DNA of 64,000 bases from AWTP1-13 sp041288195 (lineage in GTDB: Bacteria > Pseudomonadota > Alphaproteobacteria > Rhizobiales > Hyphomicrobiaceae). The position numbers and the translations under genes were made by a program. The stretch spans positions 37,315 to 101,314 of the forward strand of contig JBGGME010000210.1 of NCBI GenBank assembly GCA_041288195.1, read 5' to 3'. Of this stretch, positions 9,396-19,855 are shown in pieces. The stretch's first letter is position 1; every line of letters begins with the position of its first letter. The notes under the pieces are model-generated. The model saw only the letters and a list, made by a program, of their open reading frames with translations, ran no database searches and was not told the origin of the DNA.

Positions 9396-9500
9396 TCGCG
9401 GCCGGACCTGAGCACTGGCCTCTGCACGACCCCGAGAGGTGACAAGCCCTGGGCTTGCCGCTAAGTCAGGCCCCAGTCGACGCGATCGAGAGGTGGCCCC

Positions 9501-10376
9501 ATGCCCGAAGCCGACAGGGAAGGCGAGCGATACCAGGCCGACAAGCCGCAGCTGGCGCCGGGCTTCTTCCTCAAGGGCGCCCACCAGCTCGACTGGGGCA
9601 TGAAGAACCGGCTGGCGCGCACCTTCAACCCCGCCACCGGCCGCACCGTCATGCTGGCGGTCGACCACGGCTACATCCAGGGCCCCACGACGGGGCTCGA
9701 ACGCATCGACCTGTCGATCGTGCCGCTGCTGCCGCAGTGCGACGCGTTGTTCTGCACGCGCGGCATCCTGCGCTCCGTGATCCCCGCCGACTGCACCAAG
9801 CCCATGGTGCTGCGCGCGAGCGGCGGCCCCTCCATCCTCAAGGAGCTCTCCAACGAGCAGATCGCGCTCGACATGGAGGATGCGGTGCGCCTCAACGCCG
9901 CTGGCGTCGGCGTGCAGGTGTTCATCGGCAGCGAGTTCGAGACACAATCGATCCACAACATGACCCGCCTGGTGGACGCTGGCCTGCGCCAGGGCGTGCC
10001 GGTCATGGGCATCACCGCCGTCGGCAAGGACATGAAGCGCGACGCGCAGTACTTCCGCCTCGCCTGCCGCATCATCGCCGAGCTCGGCGCCCAGTACGTC
10101 AAGACCTACTACGTCGAGGAGGGCTTCGAGACCGTCACGGCCTCCTGCCCGGTGCCGATCGTGATGGCGGGCGGCAAGAAGCTGCCCGAGCTCGACGCGC
10201 TGACCATGGCCTACAACGCCGTGCAGCAGGGTGCCGCCGGCGTCGACATGGGCCGCAACATCTTCCAGTCCGACGCGCCCAAGGCCATGATCGCTGCCGT
10301 CTGCGCCATCGTGCACAAAGAGATGCAGCCGCGCGAGGCCCTCGATCTCTACAAGTCCCTCAAATCCAAAGGTTGA
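9501..10376 (+). CDS. lsrF: LsrF-like 3-hydroxy-5-phosphonooxypentane-2,4-dione thiolase (class I aldolase)
   Basis: 291 residues, the same length as Escherichia coli LsrF, and alike along the whole chain: LDWGMKNRLAR, then VDHGYIQGPTTGLERID, CTRGILRSV, VLRASGG and GVDMGRNIFQSD. The Schiff-base lysine is Lys201 in VKTYYVE, next to the position of Lys203 in E. coli. LsrF removes an acetyl unit to coenzyme A at the end of autoinducer-2 breakdown. No lsrK, lsrR or AI-2 transporter lies nearby. Here it follows an aldolase/dehydrogenase fusion and a GMC oxidoreductase, so a different C5-type phospho-diketone substrate is possible. GAGAGGTGG precedes the ATG. Confidence 0.88.
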   Translation: MPEADREGERYQADKPQLAPGFFLKGAHQLDWGMKNRLARTFNPATGRTVMLAVDHGYIQGPTTGLERIDLSIVPLLPQCDALFCTRGILRSVIPADCTKPMVLRASGGPSILKELSNEQIALDMEDAVRLNAAGVGVQVFIGSEFETQSIHNMTRLVDAGLRQGVPVMGITAVGKDMKRDAQYFRLACRIIAELGAQYVKTYYVEEGFETVTASCPVPIVMAGGKKLPELDALTMAYNAVQQGAAGVDMGRNIFQSDAPKAMIAAVCAIVHKEMQPREALDLYKSLKSKG

Positions 10377-10381
10377 GCCCC

Positions 10382-11221
10382 GTGATCATCGACTCGCAAG
10401 TCCACTGCTACGAGCGCAATCATCCGGGCCGCCCCTGGGTCGGCGTCCTGCACGGCCCCAAGGAGGCGACGGGCGACCAGATGGTGGCCGCCATGGACGA
10501 GGTCGGCGTCGACGGCGCCATCCTGATCTCGCCCTACGCCATGTATCGCTTCGATGCGAGCTACGCGCTGGAGGTTCGCGCCGCCCATCCCGGCCGCTTC
10601 GCCCTCATCAAGCCGGTCGATCCGGCCGATCCCAAGGTAGCCGACGTCATCGCCGACTGGGCGGCGCGCGACGGCACCGTGGCCGTGCGCATCATGCTCA
10701 ACGACAGCGTGTCGCCCGATCCTGCCGATCCCGGCATCACCCGCGTTCTCGCCGCCGCAGCGAAGCACTCCATGCCGGTCAACATCCTGGCCTGGGGCCG
10801 CCTGGACCAGGCGCTGGGGATGGCGGCGCGCAACCCCGACACCACGATCGTGGTGGACCACCTCGGCCTGCAGCAGCCGTTCGACCCGCCGGCCCCGCCC
10901 GAGCCCTTCGCCGAGCTGCCCAAGGTGCTGAAGCTCGCGGCCCACAAGAACGTCGTCATCAAGATCAGCGGCGCCTGCACGCTCTCGCACAAGCCGTTCC
11001 CCTATCCCGACATCTGGGACCCGGTGCTGCGCATCATCGACGCCTTCGGCCTCGACCGCTGCATGTGGGGCACGGACTGGACCCGTGCCGTCGCGCTCCT
11101 GACCCTCAAGCAGGGCGTCGACGCCTTCCGCCTCACCGACCGCCTCTCGAATAGCGACCGCGCCAAGCTCATGGGCGGCACCCTCGAGAAGGTCTACGGC
11201 TGGGCCCCGACCAAGGGCTAG
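10382..11221 (+). CDS. Amidohydrolase family 2 protein (metal-dependent TIM-barrel hydrolase)
   Basis: 279 codons from a GTG at 10382, five bases after the lsrF-like stop, so translation is probably coupled; AAAGG in the end of lsrF serves as ribosome-binding site. The chain starts with IDSQVHCYE, the amidohydrolase_2 form of the first metal motif. Barrel residues continue with VVDHLG and MWGTDWT near the C-terminus. Relatives hydrolyse lactones or decarboxylate carboxylic acids such as 2-pyrone-4,6-dicarboxylate. It probably acts on a lactone or acid in the same pathway as its upstream neighbours; that is inference. Confidence 0.85.
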   Translation: MIIDSQVHCYERNHPGRPWVGVLHGPKEATGDQMVAAMDEVGVDGAILISPYAMYRFDASYALEVRAAHPGRFALIKPVDPADPKVADVIADWAARDGTVAVRIMLNDSVSPDPADPGITRVLAAAAKHSMPVNILAWGRLDQALGMAARNPDTTIVVDHLGLQQPFDPPAPPEPFAELPKVLKLAAHKNVVIKISGACTLSHKPFPYPDIWDPVLRIIDAFGLDRCMWGTDWTRAVALLTLKQGVDAFRLTDRLSNSDRAKLMGGTLEKVYGWAPTKG

Positions 11222-11263
11222 GCCCCGCCATTGCTCGGTGACGGGCGCTGCAGGAGAGCAAGC

Positions 11264-11701
11264 ATGACCGCCCATCCGCTAGCTGCTGCATTCCCCCTTC
11301 TGACGCCCGCACAGCTCGACCAGATCTCCGGCCTTGCGGAGAACGTCGCCATCGAGAAGGGCAGCGTCCTGCTGCAGGAAGGGCGCCATCCTGACGCTCT
11401 TTACATGATCACGGGCGGTGTCGCCGATCTGGTCAAGCATCTCGCCGAGACCGAGCTCATCGTCGCCGAGATCAAGACCGGGGAGCTGATCGGAGAAATG
11501 TCGTTTGCCGGAAACTTTCCCGCCACTGCAACCGTCAAGGCAGCTACCGATATCGCGGCCATCAAGATCGACAAATCCAGGCTGATGACGCTATTGGAGC
11601 GCGATGCAGTCCTGGGTATGGCTGTCTTTCGCTCCATTGCCTCGACCGTGTCGCGACGGCTGCTCCAAATCACGGAACGCTTCGCCTTCCTCCGGGCCTG
11701 A
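11264..11701 (+). CDS. Stand-alone cyclic-nucleotide-binding domain protein
   Basis: 145 residues that are almost entirely one cNMP-binding beta-barrel, with no DNA-binding or catalytic domain. The phosphate-binding cassette reads GELIGEMSFAGNFPATATV; the usual Arg after the Pro is replaced by Ala, so nucleotide binding may be lost or altered. AGGAGAG precedes the ATG at 11264, and an in-frame extension to 11231 has no such site. It is 42 bases downstream of the amidohydrolase and may be the last gene of that operon. The role, perhaps as a small sensor or scaffold, is unknown. Confidence 0.8.
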   Translation: MTAHPLAAAFPLLTPAQLDQISGLAENVAIEKGSVLLQEGRHPDALYMITGGVADLVKHLAETELIVAEIKTGELIGEMSFAGNFPATATVKAATDIAAIKIDKSRLMTLLERDAVLGMAVFRSIASTVSRRLLQITERFAFLRA

Positions 11702-11748
11702 CGGAGCGCGGGGCCTGTCTCGAGGCACAGCCCCACCTCCCCTTGCAT

Positions 11749-11783
11749 CCCCGGACGCCGCGCCTCGGCGCGGCGAGCCGGGG
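11749..11783. terminator. Strong two-part hairpin between convergent genes
   Basis: CCCCGG (11749-11754) pairs with CCGGGG (11778-11783), and inside it CCGCGCC (11758-11764) pairs with GGCGCGG (11767-11773) around a two-base loop. It lies between a plus-strand gene ending at 11701 and a minus-strand gene ending at 11794, where a bidirectional terminator is expected. No clear T-tract follows. Confidence 0.5.
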
Positions 11784-11793
11784 CCTTGCCCCG

Positions 11794-12653
11794 TCACAGC
11801 CCGCGATAGCGCTCCACGGTCGCCGCCCAGCTGGCGAGGTCCTCGGGGCCGCGGATGCGGGCATCGAGCCCTGCCCCGCCCATCGCCGGCACCAGAACGC
11901 GCGTGACGCCCTGCTTGCGCATGGCCTCGAGCTCGGCGAGGTCGTCGGGCAGACTCGCCGAGATCTCGAGCTTGTCGGGGTCGCGCCCCGCAGCTTGCGC
12001 CGCGTTGCGCGCCACCGCGATCAGTGCGCCGCGCGCCGGGAAGAAGCCGTCGCCCAGCCGGCCGGCGCGGCGGGCCGCCGCCTCCGAATGGCCGCCGACG
12101 ATGATCGGCACCGCCTTGTTGACGGGCTGCGGCCGGCAGTAGGCGCCCTCGAAGGCGACGAACCGGCCCTTGAACGTCGGTGCCTCCGCCACCACAGCTC
12201 GCGCATGGCGGCGATGTACTCGTCCATGCGCGCCCCGCGTTCCGCGAACGGCACGCCCAGCGCCTTGAACTCCTCCTCGAGCCAGCCCACCCCGACGCCC
12301 AGCAGGATGCGACCGCCCGAGAGATGGTCGAGCGTGGCGACCTGCTTGGCCGTGATGACGGGGTTGTGCTGCGGCAGGATGAGAATCCCGGTGGCAAGCT
12401 TGATGCGCTTGGTCGCCGCCGCGATGTAGCCCATCCAGATCAGCGGATCGGGCAGGGGGATGTCGTTGCGGCCGCCCGCCATCTTGCCGCTCGGGTCATA
12501 GGGGTAGGCCGAGGCATAGCCCGCCGGCACGATGGTGTGCTCCACCGTCCACAGCGACTCGAACCCCGCCGCCTCCGCCGCCTGCGCCAGGGCCACCGCC
12601 TCCTTGGCATCGACGTATCGCCCCGTGTTGCAGTAGCGCAGCGCGAACTTCAT
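11794..12653 (-). pseudogene. Frameshifted LLM-class (luciferase-like) flavin oxidoreductase
   Basis: The gene begins at the ATG at 12653 (GGAGG just upstream) with MKFALRYCNTGRY and reads as a typical TIGR03619-like F420/FMN-dependent LLM protein as far as AAMRELWW. It then leaves frame near 12188-12192. The rest, starting EAPTFKGRFVAFEG and ending ATVERYRGL at 11794, is in another frame. Restoring one G in the GG of TGGTGGCGG gives a continuous protein of about 286 residues. Either the gene is a recent pseudogene or the base was lost in sequencing. The ORF is otherwise well preserved. The enzyme would oxidise a small organic substrate with a reduced flavin. Confidence 0.8.
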
Positions 12654-12681
12654 GAGCGTCCTCCGTACGTTCTTGCCCGAG

Positions 12682-14094
12682 TCAGTATCGCTGGTAGGGG
12701 TCGAATGCGAACTCGTAGGCCAGCAGGAATCCAAAGACCAGGCACCAGATGTTGATCGCCACCTCCAGGAACATGTCGAAGGACGGCGTCAGGTAGACCG
12801 CGTTCTGCAAGTTGAAGCTGATGTCCAATCCGCCCAGGAACAGCAGCGCCCCCGAGCAAACCAGAGAGAGGCCGCGGCCCAGCACGCGCTGGATCGGGTC
12901 CGGCCGAAGCAGCAAGGTCGCGGCGCGTATGAGGATCACGGCCAGGATGAGATCGGCATACGTGAACGTATTCTGGAACACGAAATAGCCGGCCGGCGGG
13001 TTTTCCGGCGCGACGCCGACGGTGAAGTACAAGGTCCAGTAAAGGATGAGCCCGGCGGCCGTCAGAAGCTCCAGCCTCGCTATCAGCCGCACTCGCATCA
13101 GGCCCTTCACGGGAGGCGGAGCCGACGCATCGGCATGCGCCGATCGCCTCGCTGCCAGGAACCGTCTGACGCCCTCCTCCAGCGGCATCGGCTTCCAGGC
13201 GAGCACCGCAATGGCCCTGCCCGCGTTCGGTCTCCAGCCCTTGGTGAGAAACGCCATCTGCACCGCCGAAGCGAACGGCTTGACCTTGATGATCCGGGCG
13301 ATCGCCTCGATGAGGTAGATGCCCGCCATGGCGAACCAGAGCGGGACTGTCAGCGGGATATACGACCAGGTCTGCTTGCGCATGGTCTGGGCGATGTCGC
13401 GCAGCGAGGTCATCTGGTCGCTCACGATGTAGGCGCCGGGCTTCTCCAATGCCTTGACGATGGCGTCGGTGAGGGTGTCGACATGCACGACGGGGAAGCT
13501 GCTTCGGGTGATGAATGGCAGCCTGTGCCAGTTGCGCGATACCAGGTTCTCCATGTAGTCGGTGATGCCCCCGCCGGTGTTGCGTCCGCCGTACACCGCC
13601 GCGGGGTGGATCGTGGTCAGTGAAATGTCGTTCGTCCGAGCGAAGTCAACAGCGATCCGGTAGGCGCGGATCATCGACTGGAAGTAGGGCGTCATCTGGC
13701 TTTCATCGGCGATGGGGTGAGTCTCGTCGATCGCGCCCCCGATTTCCTCGAACACCTCGTAGGTGGATATGTAGGTCAGCCTGCGGACCTCGGAGTCCTG
13801 CAGCGCGCCCAGGAATGTTCGCAGCATCCCGCAATTGACTTTCTCGAACACGCTGTCGTCGAACAGGAACTGCTCCGGCAGGCCGATGCCGTAGATGACG
13901 TGGTCCATGCCGCGCAGAGCCGATCTGAAGCTCTCCGCGGTGAACTCGTCCTGCTCGATGATCGTTGCACCCTCGGGCAACTGCTGGCCGGCGGCCTTTC
14001 TGACCATGATCGTGAGCTGATGGCGGGCCTCCGACAACGTCCAGGCCAGGGCATGACCCACCTGCCCGGTCGCGCCCAGCAGCAAGATTCTCAT
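12682..14094 (-). CDS. NAD(P)-dependent epimerase/dehydratase fused to a C-terminal membrane domain
   Basis: 470 codons from the ATG at 14094, with GAGGAG upstream. Residues 1 to about 330 are an extended SDR: the nucleotide motif GATGQVG is at 7-13, and HPAAVYGGRNTGGGI matches the atypical-SDR substrate region. A canonical YxxxK is hard to place, though Tyr and Ser residues occur in TYISTYEVFEEIGG. The last 110 residues hold about four hydrophobic segments (GLILYWTLYFTVGVA, ADLILAVILIRAATLLL and two more), so the enzyme is membrane-anchored. The downstream LLM gene starts 28 bases past the stop. The substrate is unknown; a lipid or isoprenoid sugar is a guess. Confidence 0.8.
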   Translation of the reverse strand: MRILLLGATGQVGHALAWTLSEARHQLTIMVRKAAGQQLPEGATIIEQDEFTAESFRSALRGMDHVIYGIGLPEQFLFDDSVFEKVNCGMLRTFLGALQDSEVRRLTYISTYEVFEEIGGAIDETHPIADESQMTPYFQSMIRAYRIAVDFARTNDISLTTIHPAAVYGGRNTGGGITDYMENLVSRNWHRLPFITRSSFPVVHVDTLTDAIVKALEKPGAYIVSDQMTSLRDIAQTMRKQTWSYIPLTVPLWFAMAGIYLIEAIARIIKVKPFASAVQMAFLTKGWRPNAGRAIAVLAWKPMPLEEGVRRFLAARRSAHADASAPPPVKGLMRVRLIARLELLTAAGLILYWTLYFTVGVAPENPPAGYFVFQNTFTYADLILAVILIRAATLLLRPDPIQRVLGRGLSLVCSGALLFLGGLDISFNLQNAVYLTPSFDMFLEVAINIWCLVFGFLLAYEFAFDPYQRY

Positions 14095-14212
14095 CGCGTG
14101 GCTCCTCGCGTGTCTCACCAGGGTGCGGCCGGAATTGGTTGCGCCGGCCAAGTCGCGGCGACCCGCCGCGTCAGGCGCAGCATAGGGTGGCGGCGTAACG
14201 GCACAACCACAA

Positions 14213-15322
14213 TCAGGCGACGCGGTACTTCGCAATCATGCCGGCGTCGAGCTCGAGGCCGAATCCCGGGCCCGGCGAGACCGCCATCATGCCGTCGACG
14301 ATGGCCGGCCGGTTCAGCCACATCCGCTGCCAGACCGGATCGCGCTCAGGATCGGCGAAGCACTCGATGCACGTGCCGTGCGGGATCGCCGAGATCAGGT
14401 GCTGCGCGATCTGCGATTCCTCGTGGTGGGCGACCGAGAGGCCGGAGGCCGCACAGAGCGCCGCCGCGCGCCGCCAGTCCGTGACGCCGCCGCCCTCCGA
14501 GGCGTCGTAGTTGACGATATCGACCGCCCCCGCATCGATCAGCCGGCGCACGGCGTGGCTGGTAATCTCGCTCTGCCCTGCCGTGATCGGTATCGAGGTT
14601 TGCGCCCGCACCCGCGCCATCTGCGCCGCGTCGTCGTACCAGTGGCAGGGCTCCTCGAACCATCGGATGTCCAGCGGCTCGACGAGCCGCGCGAACTCGA
14701 TCGCCTGCTCCGCCGCCCAGCCGCGGTTGGCATCGACGGCGAGCATGAAATCGCGCCCCGCCGCCTCCCTCGCCGCCCGAACGCGCTCCGCATCCGCCTG
14801 CGGGGAGAGCCCGCCGACCTTGAACTTGCAGCCCGCCATGCCCGCCCGCCGGTAAGCCTCCATCTCGCGGCCGATGTCGGCGAGCGTCTTGCCCTCCATG
14901 TAGTAGCCGCCAATGGAGATGATGGGCACCTTGTCGGTGTAGCCGCCGAGCAGCTCGCGCACGCTGCGCACCGTCGCCTTGCCGACCACGTCCCACACGG
15001 CGCAATCGATGCAGGCGATCGCCTCGAGCAGGGTCTTGCGGTCACGGGCGGGCAATGTGCGCGCGAACAGCTTCGACCAGATGCGCTCACCGGCGAAGAT
15101 GCCCTCGCCCACGACCAGCGGACCGAGCTCTTCGCGGATCAGCCGCACGATCTCGGGCCCCGCCTCGCGGTTGTCGCCGTTGTAGACCTCGCTCACCAGC
15201 CCGTCGTCGGTCCTGAGCCGCGTGATCACGGTCGAGCGCTTCAGCACCGCATACGTGCTGCCGCCGAAGTTCTTCGCCAGCGGGATGTCGATGGCGATGG
15301 CATCAATGCCGGAGATGCGCAT
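14213..15322 (-). CDS. Enolase-superfamily enzyme of the mandelate racemase/muconate lactonizing group
   Basis: 369 residues. The capping domain is N-terminal and the barrel motifs are all present: Lys166 and Lys168 in CKFKVG, metal ligands Asp197 (VDANRGW), Glu223 (WFEEP) and Glu252 (AGQSE), then Asp273 (VNYDAS) and a His at 299/300 (VAHHEES). The KxK plus His-Asp pair places it in the mandelate racemase subgroup, whose members dehydrate or epimerise acid sugars or related alpha-hydroxy acids. The exact substrate cannot be read from sequence. The ribosome-binding site is weak. A hairpin at 15344-15382 separates it from acs upstream. Confidence 0.9.
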   Translation of the reverse strand: MRISGIDAIAIDIPLAKNFGGSTYAVLKRSTVITRLRTDDGLVSEVYNGDNREAGPEIVRLIREELGPLVVGEGIFAGERIWSKLFARTLPARDRKTLLEAIACIDCAVWDVVGKATVRSVRELLGGYTDKVPIISIGGYYMEGKTLADIGREMEAYRRAGMAGCKFKVGGLSPQADAERVRAAREAAGRDFMLAVDANRGWAAEQAIEFARLVEPLDIRWFEEPCHWYDDAAQMARVRAQTSIPITAGQSEITSHAVRRLIDAGAVDIVNYDASEGGGVTDWRRAAALCAASGLSVAHHEESQIAQHLISAIPHGTCIECFADPERDPVWQRMWLNRPAIVDGMMAVSPGPGFGLELDAGMIAKYRVA

Positions 15323-15343
15323 GGGCCCGTCCGCCGCCTAGAT

Positions 15344-15382
15344 GAGACCCGCTTCCGGGCGCCTCGCGCGCCCGGGCGTCTC
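15344..15382 (-). terminator. GC-rich hairpin after acs
   Basis: CCGGGCGC (15355-15362) and GCGCCCGG (15368-15375) form an 8-bp stem, extended by an outer GAGAC/GTCTC pair (15344-15348 and 15378-15382). It lies 24 bases past the acs stop on the minus strand and before the enolase-superfamily gene. No T-tract is present, so termination is likely but not certain. Confidence 0.5.
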
Positions 15383-15406
15383 AGCCACTCGCCTCGACCG
15401 GACGCC

Positions 15407-17359
<1,953 letters not shown>

Positions 17360-17606
17360 GTTGCCTCCTCCCGACCTGCCGCCCGAACCGGCGTGTGTGT
17401 TGCCCCCTATTATCGTCGCCATGGCGCCGCGGGCAACCGGCCCGTTGGTCGAATGCGCCCCGCGGGTCAAGGTTTGCGCGCCGGCTCCACTTGTGAGGCG
17501 CTCGTGGCGCCCAACAACGTGAACCGGGTATCTCGGCCCCTAACCGACAGCGTCCACGTCGTAAATTGGTCCGCACTCGTGCAGGAGTTGCCCGACCCGT
17601 GCAGGA

Positions 17607-18119
17607 TCAACCGCCCCGAGGCTCGCGGCCCGCCGCTCGCAGGATGCCGCGGAGCCGTACTTCGCCCTCCAGCCGCCACTCCTTGTAGAGAGCCGGACCC
17701 GTTCCTCCTGCCTGCACGCCCTCCTTGCGAGGGTCGATCTCGAAGCGTGTCATGCTCCGCGGCAGAGCCATGATGATTTGCCCCGTCTTGCCGCTCTTGT
17801 CTGAGATGTCGAAGACGAATTGGCCGGCGACGAGGCTCCCCCGAAAGCCGTAGGGCTCCTCCGATGGAGTTGCCAGGCCCTTTATGTCGTCGGGGAAGGC
17901 CGCTGTCGTGTAGAGGCGCGCGGTGGCGGCAAATTCCACACGCTCGAGCTCACCGCGCTCATACGCCCTCAGGACGTCCGTCGTCTCGAGCCGCTGGCCC
18001 TGCTCCGAGCAGCACGCACAGGCATGAACTCGGACCGGCACGACCATGATGACGGCCGCTAGCAGGAGCTGAGCCCAGCTCGGCCCGCGCCGCCGGGTGC
18101 CAGGATCGAGCCTCGTCAC
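17607..18119 (-). CDS. Exported hypothetical protein coupled to the DUF6159 gene
   Basis: 170 codons from a GTG at 18119 that overlaps the TGA of the upstream DUF6159 gene, giving a GTGA junction typical of translational coupling. The N-terminus has Arg residues followed by a hydrophobic segment (AQLLLAAVIMVVPV) and then HACACCSEQG. It is therefore a signal peptide ending near a CxCC cluster, or a lipoprotein-like anchor. The mature part ends in a Gly/Arg-rich tail. No known family is recognised. The CACC motif right after the signal could bind metal or be lipidated; that is inference. Confidence 0.65.
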   Translation of the reverse strand: MTRLDPGTRRRGPSWAQLLLAAVIMVVPVRVHACACCSEQGQRLETTDVLRAYERGELERVEFAATARLYTTAAFPDDIKGLATPSEEPYGFRGSLVAGQFVFDISDKSGKTGQIIMALPRSMTRFEIDPRKEGVQAGGTGPALYKEWRLEGEVRLRGILRAAGREPRGG

Positions 18120-18988
18120 TTCTTGCGGAACGTCCCCTGCAGCAGCGCCGGGTCCATGTGGGAGGGCGCCTTGCCCGTCGTCGCGTAGACGTAGGTGCCG
18201 GCACGGAAGATCGTCCCGAGCGCGGTGAAGACCACCACCAGCACGACCACATACAGGGCCACCAGGGCGATCAGCGCGACCGTGCCCGCCGGGCCCACGA
18301 CGTGCTGCGCGCCGCCATATGCAAACAGTGCGAACAGCAGCGCGATCGGCAGGTAGAACAGCGCCGCGACGAGGCCGAGGCCGCCCTCTCCGCCGATCGC
18401 CTCGCCCCAGGTGCGCTTGAGGATGGCGGACGAGCGCCGCACCGCCTCGACCGGGCCCGTGCCGTCGACCACGATCACCGGCACGACGAAGAACGTGATC
18501 ACTGCCCACGCCGTCTCGGCGATGCCGCCCAGCAGCGCGCCGATGAAGCCGAGCTTGTCCTTCAGGAAGCTCTGCAGCGCATTGAGGATCAGCCCGACGG
18601 TGGCGGCGACGAGGGCCCAGGCCAGGATCTGCGGCCAGCGTCCCGCGGCGGTGGCGATCCCGGCGCGCAGCGACGGCTCCTTGCCTGCGAAACCCTGCAG
18701 CGCGCAGAAGACCAACGCGGCGTTGAAGAAAATGATGATGTAGGTGCAGGCGAAGTAGAAGACGAACAGCAGGGCCCAGCCGACGGGTGCGCCCAGCTTC
18801 TTGTCTTCCACGAAGTGGGTCACCGTATCGCTCCCCAAGCCGGCCAGCACCGAAAGGCCGATCACCGCCATCAGAGCAACGAATGCCAGCCCCGAGAACA
18901 CGGGCAGCAGCAGCAGCTTGGGATGCAGCTTGACCACCGCCCAGCTAGCCTTGGCTATTCCCCACCCGCGACCGATGCGCTCGAACAT
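18116..18988 (-). CDS. DUF6159-like integral membrane protein
   Basis: 290 residues with about six transmembrane helices, starting MFERIGRGWGIAKASWAVVK. This 'glycerophosphoryl diester phosphodiesterase-membrane-domain-like' layout is seen in DUF6159 proteins. AAGGAGAG lies just before the ATG at 18988. A central soluble loop carries GTGPVEAVRRSSAILKRTWG, a stretch conserved in the family as far as I recall. The function is unknown. The four-base overlap with the downstream exported protein suggests the two products act together at the envelope. Confidence 0.7.
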   Translation of the reverse strand: MFERIGRGWGIAKASWAVVKLHPKLLLLPVFSGLAFVALMAVIGLSVLAGLGSDTVTHFVEDKKLGAPVGWALLFVFYFACTYIIIFFNAALVFCALQGFAGKEPSLRAGIATAAGRWPQILAWALVAATVGLILNALQSFLKDKLGFIGALLGGIAETAWAVITFFVVPVIVVDGTGPVEAVRRSSAILKRTWGEAIGGEGGLGLVAALFYLPIALLFALFAYGGAQHVVGPAGTVALIALVALYVVVLVVVFTALGTIFRAGTYVYATTGKAPSHMDPALLQGTFRKK

Positions 18989-19197
18989 GGACGCTCTCCT
19001 TTCCGCAATGCCGGGGCCCAATTGAGCCGCGCAGGTGCAAACGAAGTGTTGAGATGACCTTCGCAAGGTCGACCCAGGAAGCACCCCCCAGGGTACAAGC
19101 GGTCCCTGCGACCTTGTAAGTGCCGCAGGGAACAGCGGCGGATCAGCCGCGCCGGTAACCTATGGAACCGCGGCCCCGGGGCGGACGTTTCGGGGCC

Positions 19198-19287
19198 ATG
19201 CCTCCCATCTACAAGGACCCGGCCATACTCCTGCTCGTGGCCACCGCCGCAGCCACCGCCTTCTTCGCGGTCTACGTGTCCATCTGA
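19198..19287 (+). CDS. Possible 29-residue single-pass membrane protein
   Basis: ATG to TGA gives a 29-residue peptide: a short MPPIYKDP head and one hydrophobic helix (AILLLVATAAATAFFAVYV). The composition is what a small membrane subunit would show, and the gene lies alone between divergent and convergent neighbours. The ribosome-binding site is poor (GGGG four bases upstream). It could equally be chance in GC-rich DNA. Confidence 0.3.
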   Translation: MPPIYKDPAILLLVATAAATAFFAVYVSI

Positions 19288-19324
19288 GGCGGTGCCGTCG
19301 CGGGCCTGGCGGACAGCGCGAGCG

Positions 19325-19747
19325 TCAGCGCAGCCCCCACCAGCCCAGTATCGCGCCCTGGATCAGCAGCGTGCCGAGCCAATGGCCGCCGTCGATCAGG
19401 GTCAGCGTGTGCCTGGCGCCATGGAATGCGTAGTTGACGACCATGGTGGTGATGACGAAGCCGAGCCAGATGAAGGCGCCTGAGACGATCCCGTTCCAGA
19501 GCGTGGGCGGCAGCCCCCCGCGCGCCAGGTGCAGCAGGATGCCTGCCAGCATCCAGGCCATGACGAGTTGCGCTACGAACGCCAGCAAGTAGAGGCCGAC
19601 ACCGCCGCGCTCCTTGACGCGCTCGGGCGGCATGCCGACGGCTTCCATCCATTGCTTGGAGAACACGTTGTACCAGACGCCGCCGAACACGAAGCTCACG
19701 ACCGCGGCCGCCATGATGGCGAGATAGTTGAGGCTTCCAAGACCCAT
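19325..19747 (-). CDS. DUF1761 family membrane protein
   Basis: 140 residues with four hydrophobic segments. The start MGLGSLNYLAIMAAAVVSF and the FGGVWYNVFSKQWMEAVG stretch are the hallmarks of DUF1761. A GAGAGGG element lies about ten bases upstream of the ATG. The function is unknown in the family. It diverges from the DUF1203 gene at 19856, so 19748-19855 should contain both promoters. Confidence 0.85.
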   Translation of the reverse strand: MGLGSLNYLAIMAAAVVSFVFGGVWYNVFSKQWMEAVGMPPERVKERGGVGLYLLAFVAQLVMAWMLAGILLHLARGGLPPTLWNGIVSGAFIWLGFVITTMVVNYAFHGARHTLTLIDGGHWLGTLLIQGAILGWWGLR

Positions 19748-19855
19748 CGCTGCGCCCTCTCTTCTTGGTGCGATCCCGAGACAGGTTTCGGGTCGCCAGC
19801 GCGCGCCGTTGGCGCTTTGCTCATGAGCTCACGATCCTTGTCGAAAGGGGAGCCC

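Noticed and set aside
9501..10376. An autoinducer-2 quorum-quenching operon
   Set aside because: Only the LsrF homologue is present. There is no LsrK, LsrR, LsrG or LsrABCD nearby.
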